This document shows, piece after piece, positions 24,247-31,526 of a DNA stretch of 64,000 nucleotides. How positions within the stretch are numbered: the first letter of the stretch is position 1; each line of letters opens with the position of its first letter. The translations under genes were made by a program, and so were the position numbers. The notes below the pieces were generated by a model, which saw nothing but the letters and a program-made list of their open reading frames with translations, ran no database searches and was not told the origin of the DNA. The stretch is from Streptomyces sp. P9-A4 (lineage in GTDB: Bacteria > Actinomycetota > Actinomycetes > Streptomycetales > Streptomycetaceae). The stretch is from NCBI RefSeq assembly GCF_036634195.1, contig NZ_JAZIFY010000001.1, forward strand, positions 3,420,501-3,484,500, given 5' to 3'.

Positions 24247-24969
24247 GTGAGCCAGCAGCCGGAGATGCAGCCGCCGGGGCCCCCCGGGGGAGACGTCCAC
24301 CGCGACCTGACCGGTACGCCGTTCCCCCTGGGCGACTGGGGTGAGCCGGCCGAGCGGCTCGACGAGCTGTACCGCTGGGTGGAGGCCAACGCCCTGCGGA
24401 CCGTCGAGTGGTATCTCTCCGACCGGGTCTGGAAGCGCCGCGCCGCCCGTCTGCTGCGGATCGGCACGGCCGTCGGGGTGACCGCGGGCGCCGCGCTGCC
24501 GCTGCTCGATCTGACGGGGGTCGTGGAGGGCGCCGCGGGCTGGGGCTATGTGTCGCTGCTGCTCGGCGCCGCGTGCATCGCCTGCGACCGGTACTTCGGG
24601 GTGACGGCCGGCTGGATGAGGGACGTGGCGACGGCGCAGGCCATGCAGCGGCGGCTCCAGGCCCTCCAGTTCGACTGGGCCTCGGAGAGCGTCCGGGAGG
24701 TGCTCGGCCCCACCGAGGGCACCGCGAGCGAGGCGGCCGACCGCTGTCTCGGCGTGCTGCGCCGCTTCTCGGAGGACGTGACGGAGCTGGTACGGGCGGA
24801 GACCGCGGACTGGATGGTCGAGTTCCGCTCGGGCCCGGCGCCGCTCGCGCTCCAGTCGTTCGGCGTGCTGCCCGCCCGCCCCGAGAGCGCCCACCCGGCG
24901 GGCCGCTTCCCCCTGCCACCGGGCACCCGCCCGAACATGCCGCGCCAGCGGCCCCCGGAGACCCGCTGA
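24247..24969 (+). CDS. SLATT-domain membrane protein
   Basis: A 240-residue protein. After a Pro-rich start, an N-terminal helix region (about 35-70, RLDELYRWVEANALRTVEWY) precedes two membrane helices (about 76-95 and 100-118). A conserved C-terminal helical region follows, with DRYFGVTAGWMRDVATAQAM and LQFDWASESVREVL. This matches the SLATT (SMODS and SLOG associating two-transmembrane) fold. SLATT proteins were proposed as pore-forming effectors in nucleotide-signalled defence systems. Here no SMODS or SLOG partner is encoded nearby, and the neighbours are housekeeping genes. The start is a GTG at 24247 with CCCCCGG before it. Confidence 0.75.
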   Translation: MSQQPEMQPPGPPGGDVHRDLTGTPFPLGDWGEPAERLDELYRWVEANALRTVEWYLSDRVWKRRAARLLRIGTAVGVTAGAALPLLDLTGVVEGAAGWGYVSLLLGAACIACDRYFGVTAGWMRDVATAQAMQRRLQALQFDWASESVREVLGPTEGTASEAADRCLGVLRRFSEDVTELVRAETADWMVEFRSGPAPLALQSFGVLPARPESAHPAGRFPLPPGTRPNMPRQRPPETR

Positions 24970-24992
24970 GCCGGGCCTGCCGAGCGGCCGGG

Positions 24993-25026
24993 CTCCCGGA
25001 GACCCGCTGACGCGCGTCTCCGGGAG
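24993..25026. terminator. Bidirectional hairpin terminator between convergent genes
   Basis: CTCCCGGAGAC and GTCTCCGGGAG form an 11-bp perfect stem between the SLATT gene and the convergent gene ending at 25035. There is no U-run, as is usual in Streptomyces. The left arm is part of a direct repeat of the SLATT gene's last codons (CCCGGAGACCCGCTGA at about 24955 and 24995). Confidence 0.7.
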
Positions 25027-25034
25027 GAAGCGGC

Positions 25035-25685
25035 TCAGCTCAGGATGATCATCGAGCCCTGGGCCAGGCTCCGGGTCGCCGCCGCGTGCAGCCCCAGCCA
25101 CACGTGCCGCTCCCGCGCGAAGGGGTGCCCGTCGTACGGAGGGGCCTCGGCCGGCTCCTCCAGGGAGGTCGGCCGCTCCGGGGCCGCCGGGGCCGCCGGC
25201 GGGTTCCTCGGGTCGATGCCGATCGCGGGCGCCACGAACTCCAGCTCCCGCAGCAGCCCGTACGAGGAGCCGAGCGGCCCGCCGCCTTCGAGCAGCTCGT
25301 CGCTGGCGAGCGGCACCGGGAACTCGACCGGCACGTACGCGCCGGCGTGGTCGTAGTGCCAGACCAGGTGCGACTGCTGGGCCGTCGCCTCGAACATCTC
25401 CAACAGCTGCTCGTAGTCCCCGCCCAGCTCGCCGACCGGCTCGACCGGCAGCCCGCACACCTGGAGCAGGTAGGCGCGCCGCAGGAAGTGCAGGGCCTCG
25501 TAGTCGAAGCCCGCGATGGGGGCGACGTCGCCGGAGAGTCCCGGCATGTACGCGTAGACGGGCACGGTCGGCAGACCGGACGCGGTCAGCACGGCGTCGT
25601 AGGCGGCTATCTCTTCGGCGAAGGGGTTGTCGGGGCTGTGGCACAACACGTCGACGAGGGGGACCAGCCACAGGTCACAGGCCAA
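25035..25685 (-). CDS. Conserved hypothetical protein of actinomycetes (216 aa)
   Basis: No function assigned. From a TTG at 25685 the protein starts MACDLWLVPLVDVLCHSPDN. It contains LHFLRRAYLLQVCGLPVEPV, YEQLLEMFEATAQQSHLVWH and YDHAGAYVPVEFPVPLASDE. It looks like a single cytoplasmic domain without signal peptide or membrane helix, with a Pro/Ala-rich loop before the C-terminal WLGLHAAATRSLAQGSMIIL. From memory, close relatives of the same length occur throughout Streptomyces. The TTG start is the first plausible start after the last upstream stop-free but unrelated stretch, and it is uncertain. Confidence 0.65.
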   Translation of the reverse strand: MACDLWLVPLVDVLCHSPDNPFAEEIAAYDAVLTASGLPTVPVYAYMPGLSGDVAPIAGFDYEALHFLRRAYLLQVCGLPVEPVGELGGDYEQLLEMFEATAQQSHLVWHYDHAGAYVPVEFPVPLASDELLEGGGPLGSSYGLLRELEFVAPAIGIDPRNPPAAPAAPERPTSLEEPAEAPPYDGHPFARERHVWLGLHAAATRSLAQGSMIILS

Positions 25686-25798
25686 GGGAGGCTCGCTCTC
25701 CGTCAGTTGCAGGGACGGCCAGGGTAGTCGGCCGGGCCGACCACGCCCACCCGCCTGAGCACCTGCCCCCCAAGGCCCCGGCTCAACCCGATGGGGCC

Positions 25799-26518
25799 TC
25801 AGCGGGTCCGGGCCTCCAGCCGGTCCGCCCACTCCATCGAGTGCGCGTTGTATTCCCGGACGACCTCGGCGGCGGCTCCGGCGTCGCCGCGGGTGATCGC
25901 GTCGACGAGGTCGACGTGGCCGCCCCACAGCCAGCCGAGGAGGTCGCGCTCGGAGCGCAGATGGGGCACGGAGAAGACCCAGGCCTGGACGCGGAGCCGG
26001 TGCAGGAAGTCGGCGATGTAGTCGTTGGAGGCGACCAGTCTGGCCAGTTCGCGCCAGTAGCGGATGTCGTAGCCGATGAGGATGTCGAGGTCCCCGGCGC
26101 GGGCGGCGCGGGAGGCGGCCTCGCCCCTGCGGCGTATGGAGACGAGCGCGACCCCGATGCCGAGGTCGGGTTCCGGGACGGCGGTCGCGGTGGTCGCGGT
26201 CGCCGGGCTCACGGGCGCGTGGCGCCGGAAGATGCCGTCGACGACGAGGATCCGGGCCTCGACGATCCGCCGGTAGTCGTCGACCGAGTACTCGTGGACG
26301 CGGAAGCCGCGGTGCTGGTCGGAGTCGAGGAGGCCCTGCGCGCAGAGGTCGACGAGGGCTTCCCTGACGGGCGTCGCGGACACGCCGTACTGGTCGGCGA
26401 TCTGCTTGACGGTGAACTCCTGGCCCGCTTTGAGACGGCCCGCGAGCACTTCGTCACGGAGCGCGTCCGCGATCTGCTGTCGCAAGGTGTTGCGTGTGAC
26501 AGCTCCGCTCGCGGGCAT
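25799..26518 (-). CDS. GntR-family transcriptional regulator (FCD/FadR type)
   Basis: A 239-residue regulator. The N-terminal winged helix (about 8-75) includes LRQQIADALRDEVLAGRLK and VKQIADQYGVSATPVREALV, the GntR signature. The C-terminal helical ligand-binding domain is of the FCD type and ends AAAEVVREYNAHSMEW. It sits just downstream of the class III aminotransferase gene on the same strand (69 bp gap) and probably controls it or responds to its substrate. A helical FCD domain usually binds a carboxylate ligand. Confidence 0.88.
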   Translation of the reverse strand: MPASGAVTRNTLRQQIADALRDEVLAGRLKAGQEFTVKQIADQYGVSATPVREALVDLCAQGLLDSDQHRGFRVHEYSVDDYRRIVEARILVVDGIFRRHAPVSPATATTATAVPEPDLGIGVALVSIRRRGEAASRAARAGDLDILIGYDIRYWRELARLVASNDYIADFLHRLRVQAWVFSVPHLRSERDLLGWLWGGHVDLVDAITRGDAGAAAEVVREYNAHSMEWADRLEARTR

Positions 26519-26587
26519 GTGGTCGGTCCCCTCCGTCCGGTTCCGGACACCCTAGTCCAGACGGAGGGAACCTCCCGGGAAGAGCGG

Positions 26588-27952
26588 TTACGCGGTGTGC
26601 TCGTCGGCCACCGAGAGGGCCGCGTCCAGGGCCGCGAGGCCTTCCTTGGCCTCCGCCTCGGAGACGTTGCAGGCGGGAACGGCGTGGGTGCGGTTCATGT
26701 TCACGAAGGGCCACAGGCCGTTCTTCTTCGCCGCGGCGCCGAAGGCGGCCATCGGCGCGTTGGCCTCGCCGGCGGCGTTGTACGGGACCAGCGGCTCGCG
26801 GGTCTCGCGGTTCTTGACCAGGTCGAGCGCCCAGAACACGCCCATGCCGCGGACCTCGCCGACGGAGGGGTGACGCTCGGCCAGCTCGCGCAGGCCGGGG
26901 CCGAGGACGGTCTCACCGATGTGCGCGGCGTTCTCGACGACCTTCTCGTCCTCCATCACGTGGATGGTGGCGACGGCGGCGGCGCAGGCCAGCGGGTGAC
27001 CGGAGTAGGTCAGACCGCCCGGGTAGGCGCGCTTCTCGAAGGTGGCCGCGATCTTCTCGCTGATCGCGACGCCGCCGAGGGGCACGTAACCGGAGTTCAC
27101 GCCCTTGGCGAAGGTCATCAGGTCGGGGACGACGTCGAAGTGCTCGGCGGCGAACCACTTGCCGGTGCGGCCGAAGCCCGCCATGACCTCGTCGAGGATG
27201 AAGACGATGCCGTACTTGTCGCAGATCTCGCGGACGCCGGTGAGGTAGCCGGGCGGCGGGGTCATGATGCCGGCGGTGCCGGGCACGGTCTCCAGGATGA
27301 TCGCGGCGATGGTCGCCGGACCCTCGAAGGCGATCGTGTCCTCCAGGTGCTGGAGGGCACGCGCGCTCTCCTCCGCCTCGGTGGTGGCGTAGAAGGGCGA
27401 GCGGTAGAGGAACGGCGCCCAGAAGCGCACGACGCCGGCGGAGCCGTTGTCGGAGGGCCAGCGGCGCGGGTCACCGGTCAGGTTGATCGCGGTGGAGGTG
27501 GCGCCGTGGTACGAGCGGTAGGCGGACATCACCTTGGTACGGCCGGTGTGCAGCCGGGCCATGCGGACGGCGTTCTCGACGGCCTCGGCGCCGCCGTTGG
27601 TGAAGAAGATCTTGTCCAGGTCGCCCGGGGTGCGCTCGGCGATGAGGCGTGCGGCCTCGGAGCGGACGTCGATGGCGAAGGCGGGAGCGAAGGTGCTCAG
27701 CTTCCCGGCCTGCTCCTGGATGGCGGCGACCACCTTGGGGTGCTGGTAGCCGATGTTCGTGTAGACGAGACCGCTGGTGAAGTCCAGGTAGCGGTTTCCG
27801 TCGTAGTCCCAGAAGTACGAACCCTCGGCGCCGGCGACGGCGAGCGGGTCGATCAGGCCCTGAGCGGACCAGGAGTGGAAGACGTGCGCGCGGTCGGCGG
27901 CCTTGACGGCGGCCCCGGCCTGGGGATCGGGTTCGATGACATGAGGGGTCAT
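26588..27952 (-). CDS. Class III PLP-dependent aminotransferase (aspartate aminotransferase family)
   Basis: A 454-residue enzyme of the omega-amino-acid/4-aminobutyrate aminotransferase group. FFTNGGAEAVENAVRMAR is the cofactor phosphate-binding region. YRSYHGATSTAINLTGD contains the ring-stacking aromatic, DEVMAGFGRTGKWFA provides the PLP-nitrogen aspartate, and K283 in FAKGVNSGY is the Schiff-base lysine. The substrate is not evident; beta-alanine, taurine and similar omega-amines are the usual ones in this branch. A GntR-type regulator gene follows. The start ATG at 27952 leaves a normal-length N-terminus. Confidence 0.88.
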   Translation of the reverse strand: MTPHVIEPDPQAGAAVKAADRAHVFHSWSAQGLIDPLAVAGAEGSYFWDYDGNRYLDFTSGLVYTNIGYQHPKVVAAIQEQAGKLSTFAPAFAIDVRSEAARLIAERTPGDLDKIFFTNGGAEAVENAVRMARLHTGRTKVMSAYRSYHGATSTAINLTGDPRRWPSDNGSAGVVRFWAPFLYRSPFYATTEAEESARALQHLEDTIAFEGPATIAAIILETVPGTAGIMTPPPGYLTGVREICDKYGIVFILDEVMAGFGRTGKWFAAEHFDVVPDLMTFAKGVNSGYVPLGGVAISEKIAATFEKRAYPGGLTYSGHPLACAAAVATIHVMEDEKVVENAAHIGETVLGPGLRELAERHPSVGEVRGMGVFWALDLVKNRETREPLVPYNAAGEANAPMAAFGAAAKKNGLWPFVNMNRTHAVPACNVSEAEAKEGLAALDAALSVADEHTA

Positions 27953-28063
27953 GTCGTCGAGGGTAAGGAACCGCAGGTGGGGCGGGCTATGACCATCTTG
28001 TCCACCGAGATGCGGGCGGACCCGACACGTTGCCGGTCCGGGCGGGTTCCTCCCGTCCCGGAC

Positions 28064-28507
28064 TCAGAGGGGAAGGTCGTCGGGAAGCACCCGGAACGCC
28101 TTGTGCCAGCCGAGCGGCCGCACGGCCCGGAAGTCGCGCCGGTCGAGGGTGAGGACCGCGTCGGTGTCGTACTCGGCGGCCAGAGCCACGTTGACGGCGT
28201 CGGCCAGGTCGAGGTCGAGGGCGCTGTGGCGGAGCCGGACCATCTGGGCGGCGCCCAGCCGGTCCTCGGTGATCTCCGGCATGGAGATCCGCCCCCGGCG
28301 CATCCAGTGCCTGATGTCGTCCACCGCGCTGAGCGCGGCCTCGCGGCCGAGCTCACGCGTGGCCACACGGTCGAGTTCGGCCAGCAGGAGCGGGGACATG
28401 ACGAGCAGCCCGGCGGCCTGGATCGCCTCGTCGGCGGCCTCGTGCTCGGGGTGCGTGGAATCGAGGGCGGCCAGTAGCCCCGAGGTGTCGACCACGACGA
28501 CGATCAC
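28064..28507 (-). CDS. PIN-domain protein, VapC-like toxin
   Basis: A 147-residue PIN-domain ribonuclease. The first catalytic aspartate is D7 in VVVDTSGLLAALD. A Glu lies in LLLAELDRVATREL, and further acidic residues in LDLADAVNVALAAEY and VLTLDRRDF complete the usual set. VapC toxins cleave RNA and are held inactive by a co-encoded antitoxin. Its GTG overlaps the TGA of the upstream antitoxin-like ORF by 4 bp, as in genuine vapBC pairs. All expected acidic residues appear intact, so it may still be active even though the antitoxin looks rearranged. Confidence 0.85.
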   Translation of the reverse strand: MIVVVVDTSGLLAALDSTHPEHEAADEAIQAAGLLVMSPLLLAELDRVATRELGREAALSAVDDIRHWMRRGRISMPEITEDRLGAAQMVRLRHSALDLDLADAVNVALAAEYDTDAVLTLDRRDFRAVRPLGWHKAFRVLPDDLPL

Positions 28508-28764
28508 GCAGCGGTACCCGTTTCCGTCTCGCGGCGGGCGGCGTCGGCCACGACATCGCGGACCTCGGTCTTGGCCAAGGTCCGGCCGCCCCCCTCGAAC
28601 GTCCGCGAGAACAGCGGCTCGTCCCAGACCCGGTTGGCCATGGCGGCAAGGTGGATCCCCTGCCGGATGATCTCGGCCTCGCTGACACCGCGCCGCTGGG
28701 CGGCACCGGTACGTAGCTCACGTGGGCGGGGCCCGCGTTGAGCCGCGTCACCCCGCGCGGCCAC
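28504..28764 (-). CDS. VapB-like antitoxin with a replaced N-terminus (CopG/ribbon-helix-helix type)
   Basis: An 86-residue ORF from a GTG at 28764 (GGAAG three nt upstream). From about residue 17 it reads ELRTGAAQRRGVSEAEIIRQ and then GIHLAAMANRVWDEPLFSRT, which is the helix-helix part of a ribbon-helix-helix antitoxin plus its toxin-binding tail. The expected first beta strand that contacts DNA is missing. The first 16 residues are read, in another frame, from the truncated gene upstream. The join lies near 28710. It overlaps the VapC-like gene by 4 bp. Antitoxin function through the C-terminal tail may persist, while DNA binding is doubtful. Confidence 0.6.
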   Translation of the reverse strand: MAARGDAAQRGPRPRELRTGAAQRRGVSEAEIIRQGIHLAAMANRVWDEPLFSRTFEGGGRTLAKTEVRDVVADAARRETETGTAA

Positions 28765-28925
28765 GACTTCCGCGCCGTCGACCCCGGCGGCACCAGGAAG
28801 TAGACCCCGCGCCGTCCGTTCGCCTCGATCACCACCGGCCCCGGGTCGCCCCCCGTGAGTCCCTCCATCCAGTCGGCAAGCCGCCGCCCGTCCTCACCGT
28901 CGACGCGCACCGCGTCGAATTGCAC
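28700..28925 (-). pseudogene. 5' fragment of an unidentified Streptomyces gene, truncated at the antitoxin
   Basis: From a GTG at 28925 the frame reads sensibly for about 75 residues (VRVDGEDGRRLADWMEGLTG ... VIEANGRRGVYFLVPPGSTA ... GPAHVSYVPVP). It looks like the N-terminus of a small Streptomyces protein family often found near XRE/DUF397 genes; this is recalled, not searched. After 28700 the frame continues only as the out-of-frame shadow of the antitoxin. The 3' part of this gene and the 5' part of the antitoxin are both missing, which points to a deletion that joined them. Confidence 0.55.
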
Positions 28926-29110
28926 CCCGGCCTTACGGAGCTGGAATCAGGAAACAGGAATCCAGTCCACGTTCACTTCCCGATTCTCTTCATTCACGGG
29001 GACATGTTCCCGCGTCGGCGCTAGCGTTTTCCACGACTGCCGAGGGTGCGTCGGCAACCCCTTGACCAGCACCAACGCACCTCATACGCAGTCGAATTCG
29101 GCGGGGAGCA

Positions 29111-29140
29111 GTTGAGACCGATTGAGATCGGTTGAGTCCG
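29111..29140 (+). repeat. Three 10-bp tandem repeats just upstream of the HTH-DUF397 gene
   Basis: GTTGAGACCG, ATTGAGATCG and GTTGAGTCCG follow one another exactly at 10-bp spacing, one helical turn, and end 13 bp before the start codon. Across the first two units, ACCGAT and ATCGGT also form a palindrome. The position between promoter and ribosome-binding site suggests an autoregulatory operator. Confidence 0.5.
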
Positions 29141-29153
29141 AATGGGGAGCGCA

Positions 29154-29480
29154 ATGGCGCAAGTGGAAAACAAGGAACCGATCGGTCCTGGAGCTCGGAT
29201 GGCGGCGGCCGTGGCGAAGAGACTGCGCATGAAGAAGGGCCGGACACAGGAACAGCTGGGCGCGGAGATGGGCTTCACGGGCGCGGCGATCAGCGCGATG
29301 GAACGGCTGATCCACCCGGTCAGCGACGACATGCTGGTCCAGCTCGAACGCGTCCTCGGCGGCGGCAACTGCGTGGAGGTAGCCACCGCCGTCCACCTCC
29401 GGGACTCGAAGGTGCAGGACGGCCCCACGTTCACCGTGGGGCCCTCCTCCTGGTCCGCCTTCGTCGCGTGGCAGAACTGA
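29154..29480 (+). CDS. XRE-type HTH fused directly to a DUF397 C-terminus (chimeric regulator)
   Basis: A 108-residue protein. Residues about 12-65 are an XRE helix-turn-helix (AAAVAKRLRMKKGRTQEQLG, GFTGAAISAMERLIHP), of the type that normally heads a DUF5753 regulator of about 280 residues. From about residue 70, GGGNCVEVATAVHLRDSKVQ and DGPTFTVGPSSWSAFVA are the core and end of a DUF397 protein. DUF397 is normally a separate small protein encoded beside such regulators. The DUF5753 domain and the DUF397 N-terminus are absent, so an in-frame deletion between the two genes is the simplest origin. The start ATG at 29154 has GGGGAG upstream. Confidence 0.7.
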   Translation: MAQVENKEPIGPGARMAAAVAKRLRMKKGRTQEQLGAEMGFTGAAISAMERLIHPVSDDMLVQLERVLGGGNCVEVATAVHLRDSKVQDGPTFTVGPSSWSAFVAWQN

Positions 29481-29484
29481 ACCG

Positions 29485-30372
29485 CTAGCAGTACAGGTTC
29501 GCCCCCGCGGGCACACCCAGGATCTGGGTGAACTGCTGGTACTTGGTGACCCGGCTCTGGACCTGGGCCGGGTTGCCGCCGTTGCACTCCAGGCTGCCGT
29601 TGATCGCCCAGATGGTCTGGCCGAAGCCAGCGCCGTTGACCATGGCGTTGTGGCCGGTCATGGTGCCGGGGCCGTTCTGGGTGTTCCAGTACCAGAGGCC
29701 CGTCTGCATCGCGACGGCCGGATCCTGCTCGACGCGCCAGGGGTTGTTCAGCAGGTCGATGCCGAGGGCGTCACCCGCGGCCTGGTAGTTGAAGTTCCAG
29801 GAGAGCTGGATCGGGCCTCGTCCGTAGTAGGCGGCCTGGCCGGCGGGGCAGCCGTAGGGCTGGCTCGTGTCGCAGTAGTGCGGGTAGTTGGCCGTGTTCT
29901 GCTCGACGATGTAGTAGAGCCCGCCGGTCTCGTGGGAGACGTTCGCGAGGAAGGCCGCGGCCTCCTGCTTCTTCACCGTGTCGCTGCCGGTGGTGGCGAA
30001 GCCGGGGTACGACTTGAGGGCGGCGGTGAGTCCCGCGTACATGTAGAAGGGGTTCCTGCTCGGGAACATCTGGTCGAACTGGGCCTGGGAGACGACGAAT
30101 CCGGAGGGGTCCGGGTCCGTGCCGCCACCCGTGCCGCAGGTGCCCTCGTCGCGCCAGACGTCGGAGGCGCCGGGGCGCTCGTTCTGGGTCCACCACTTCG
30201 CGTACCAGTTGTGGCCGTTGTGCGAGGCGGTCATGCCGCCGGTGTAGACGCTGCCGGAGTTCCAGGCGCCGACGCAGGCGGGGGCGGCGCCCGCCGAGGC
30301 GATGGGGAGGAGTACGGCGAGTCCGACGGCCGTACAGAGCGCGGCCATCAGGGTGAGCAGCTTGCGCAACAT
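29485..30372 (-). CDS. Secreted GH19 chitinase with N-terminal chitin-binding domain
   Basis: A 295-residue extracellular enzyme. The signal peptide is about residues 1-31 (LRKLLTLMAALCTAVGLAVL, cleavage near AGAAPA). A CBM5/12-type chitin-binding domain follows (about 32-80, with YTGGMTASHNGHNWYAKWWT), then a short Gly/Thr/Asp linker, then the GH19 catalytic domain (about 95-295). The acid catalyst is E148 in SHETGGLYY, and YYGRGPIQLSWNFNY is the family signature. This architecture is that of the small Streptomyces class IV/ChiF-ChiG-like chitinases. The ATG at 30372 has GGAAGG upstream. Two DasR-type sites lie 55-82 bp before the start. The stop codon is 5 bp from the convergent HTH-DUF397 gene. 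Confidence 0.93.
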   Translation of the reverse strand: MLRKLLTLMAALCTAVGLAVLLPIASAGAAPACVGAWNSGSVYTGGMTASHNGHNWYAKWWTQNERPGASDVWRDEGTCGTGGGTDPDPSGFVVSQAQFDQMFPSRNPFYMYAGLTAALKSYPGFATTGSDTVKKQEAAAFLANVSHETGGLYYIVEQNTANYPHYCDTSQPYGCPAGQAAYYGRGPIQLSWNFNYQAAGDALGIDLLNNPWRVEQDPAVAMQTGLWYWNTQNGPGTMTGHNAMVNGAGFGQTIWAINGSLECNGGNPAQVQSRVTKYQQFTQILGVPAGANLYC

Positions 30373-30426
30373 GCGTGCTTCCTTCCGGGTGGGGACCGGG
30401 TGGGGGAGCACACAGCGAAGCGTGAT

Positions 30427-30454
30427 TGGTCTGAACCTGTCAAGGTCTAGACCA
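30427..30454. promoter_or_regulatory. Tandem DasR-responsive elements (dre) in the chitinase promoter
   Basis: TGGTCTGAACC (30427-30437) and AGGTCTAGACCA (30443-30454) are two adjacent copies of the dre core (TGGTCTAGACCA consensus), with centres 16 bp apart. Direct repeats of this kind are known in Streptomyces chitinase promoters, where DasR represses until glucosamine-6-phosphate accumulates. The second copy is an almost perfect palindrome. Confidence 0.8.
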
Positions 30455-30496
30455 GGAGTTGTGACAGGTGGGGTTCCGGTTCATCGAAAACAGCGA

Positions 30497-30537
30497 GAAG
30501 GCCCGGATCCGGCGGTGAAGCCGGATCCGGGCCCTTC
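30497..30537 (-). terminator. Rho-independent-type hairpin after the oxidoreductase gene
   Basis: GAAGGCCCGGATCCGGC and GCCGGATCCGGGCCCTTC pair over 17 bp with a single bulged base and a six-base loop. It lies 48 bp after the stop codon of the oxidoreductase gene and insulates the chitinase promoter from it. Confidence 0.75.
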
Positions 30538-30584
30538 GTCGTCTCGTCCTCCTGGACTCGTCGTCCGGGCTCGTCGTCCCGGGC

Positions 30585-31526
30585 TCAGATCATCAGGATG
30601 ATGCGGCCGGGCCGGTGACCCGCCTCCGCCCTCCGGTGGGCCTCCGCGACCTCCTCCAGGGGCATCACGTCGGACACCCGGGTGATCAGCTCCCGGTCCG
30701 CCACCTTCCGCAGGGTCTCGGTCAGCCGGGCGGCGTCCGGCCTGGCCCGTACCGCCTCGACGCGGATGCCGCGCCCCGCGGCCGGGACCCGGTCGGGGGC
30801 GAGCGCGGCGAACGCGCCGCCGTCCTTCAGGACGGGCAGCAGCGCGTCTCCGACGAGCCCCCCGTCGAAGACCCCGTCCACCCCGTCCGGTTCTCCCGCG
30901 AGCACCTTGGCGACCACGTCCTCCGGGGCGCCGCGCGGGACGACGTGGTCCGCGCCGAGGATCCTCAGTTCGCTCTCGTCGCCCTCGTGGGCGACGGCCA
31001 CCACCCGCAGCCCGGCCGCGTGCGCCAGCTGGACCGCGATCCGGCCCACCACCGCGCTCGCACCCGTCACGAGCAGCGTCGCGCCCGGCCGCAGCGCGAG
31101 CCGTTCGAGGCCCTGCTCGACGGTTGCCGAGGCCAGCGGCAAGGACGCGGCCACGGTGAACTCCACGTCGTCGGGGACCGGGGCCAGCCACTCGGGATCG
31201 GCCCAGATGATCTCCGCGTAGGTGCCGTCGCCGGTCAGCGACTCGAACCACGGCACGAGCCCGGCCACCCGGGTCCCCGGCGGCATCCCGGGGGCGTGGT
31301 CGAGCAGCTTGCCCGCGAAGTCCGTCCCCAGGACGAACGGGGGCCTGAGCGAGCCGACCATGTCGGCGTACTTCCCCGCGCGGATCCGCAGATCCGCCTG
31401 GTTCACTCCGGCCGCCTTCAGGCGCACCCGTACCTTCCCCGGTACGGCCCCGGCCTCCGGCTCCGGCCGGCGGGTCATTCTGAGGACCTCGGGTCCGCCG
31501 TAGGCGGTCACTTCGACGACACGCAT
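30585..31526 (-). CDS. NADP-dependent quinone oxidoreductase-like (zinc-binding dehydrogenase superfamily)
   Basis: A 313-residue MDR-superfamily reductase. The GroES-like N-terminal half starts MRVVEVTAYGGPEVLRMT and includes VNQADLRIRAGKYA and VLGTDFAGKLLD. The Rossmann half has GATLLVTGASAVVGRIAVQL as the NADP-binding loop. The cysteines of zinc-binding alcohol dehydrogenases are absent, as expected for the quinone reductase branch. The substrate is unknown. It is divergent from the PstS-like gene, and a strong hairpin follows it. Confidence 0.87.
   Translation of the reverse strand: MRVVEVTAYGGPEVLRMTRRPEPEAGAVPGKVRVRLKAAGVNQADLRIRAGKYADMVGSLRPPFVLGTDFAGKLLDHAPGMPPGTRVAGLVPWFESLTGDGTYAEIIWADPEWLAPVPDDVEFTVAASLPLASATVEQGLERLALRPGATLLVTGASAVVGRIAVQLAHAAGLRVVAVAHEGDESELRILGADHVVPRGAPEDVVAKVLAGEPDGVDGVFDGGLVGDALLPVLKDGGAFAALAPDRVPAAGRGIRVEAVRARPDAARLTETLRKVADRELITRVSDVMPLEEVAEAHRRAEAGHRPGRIILMI

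Noticed and set aside
24001..25671. Minus-strand open frame of 556 codons opposite the SLATT gene
   Set aside because: It overlaps ybaB upstream DNA, the SLATT gene and the next gene in the wrong frame. Its composition is Arg/Pro/Ser-rich and no motif is present.
28926..29110. Possible missing small gene in the A/T-richer gap
   Set aside because: No frame on either strand combines a start, ribosome-binding site and family-like sequence; the open frames there are short shadows of the flanking genes.
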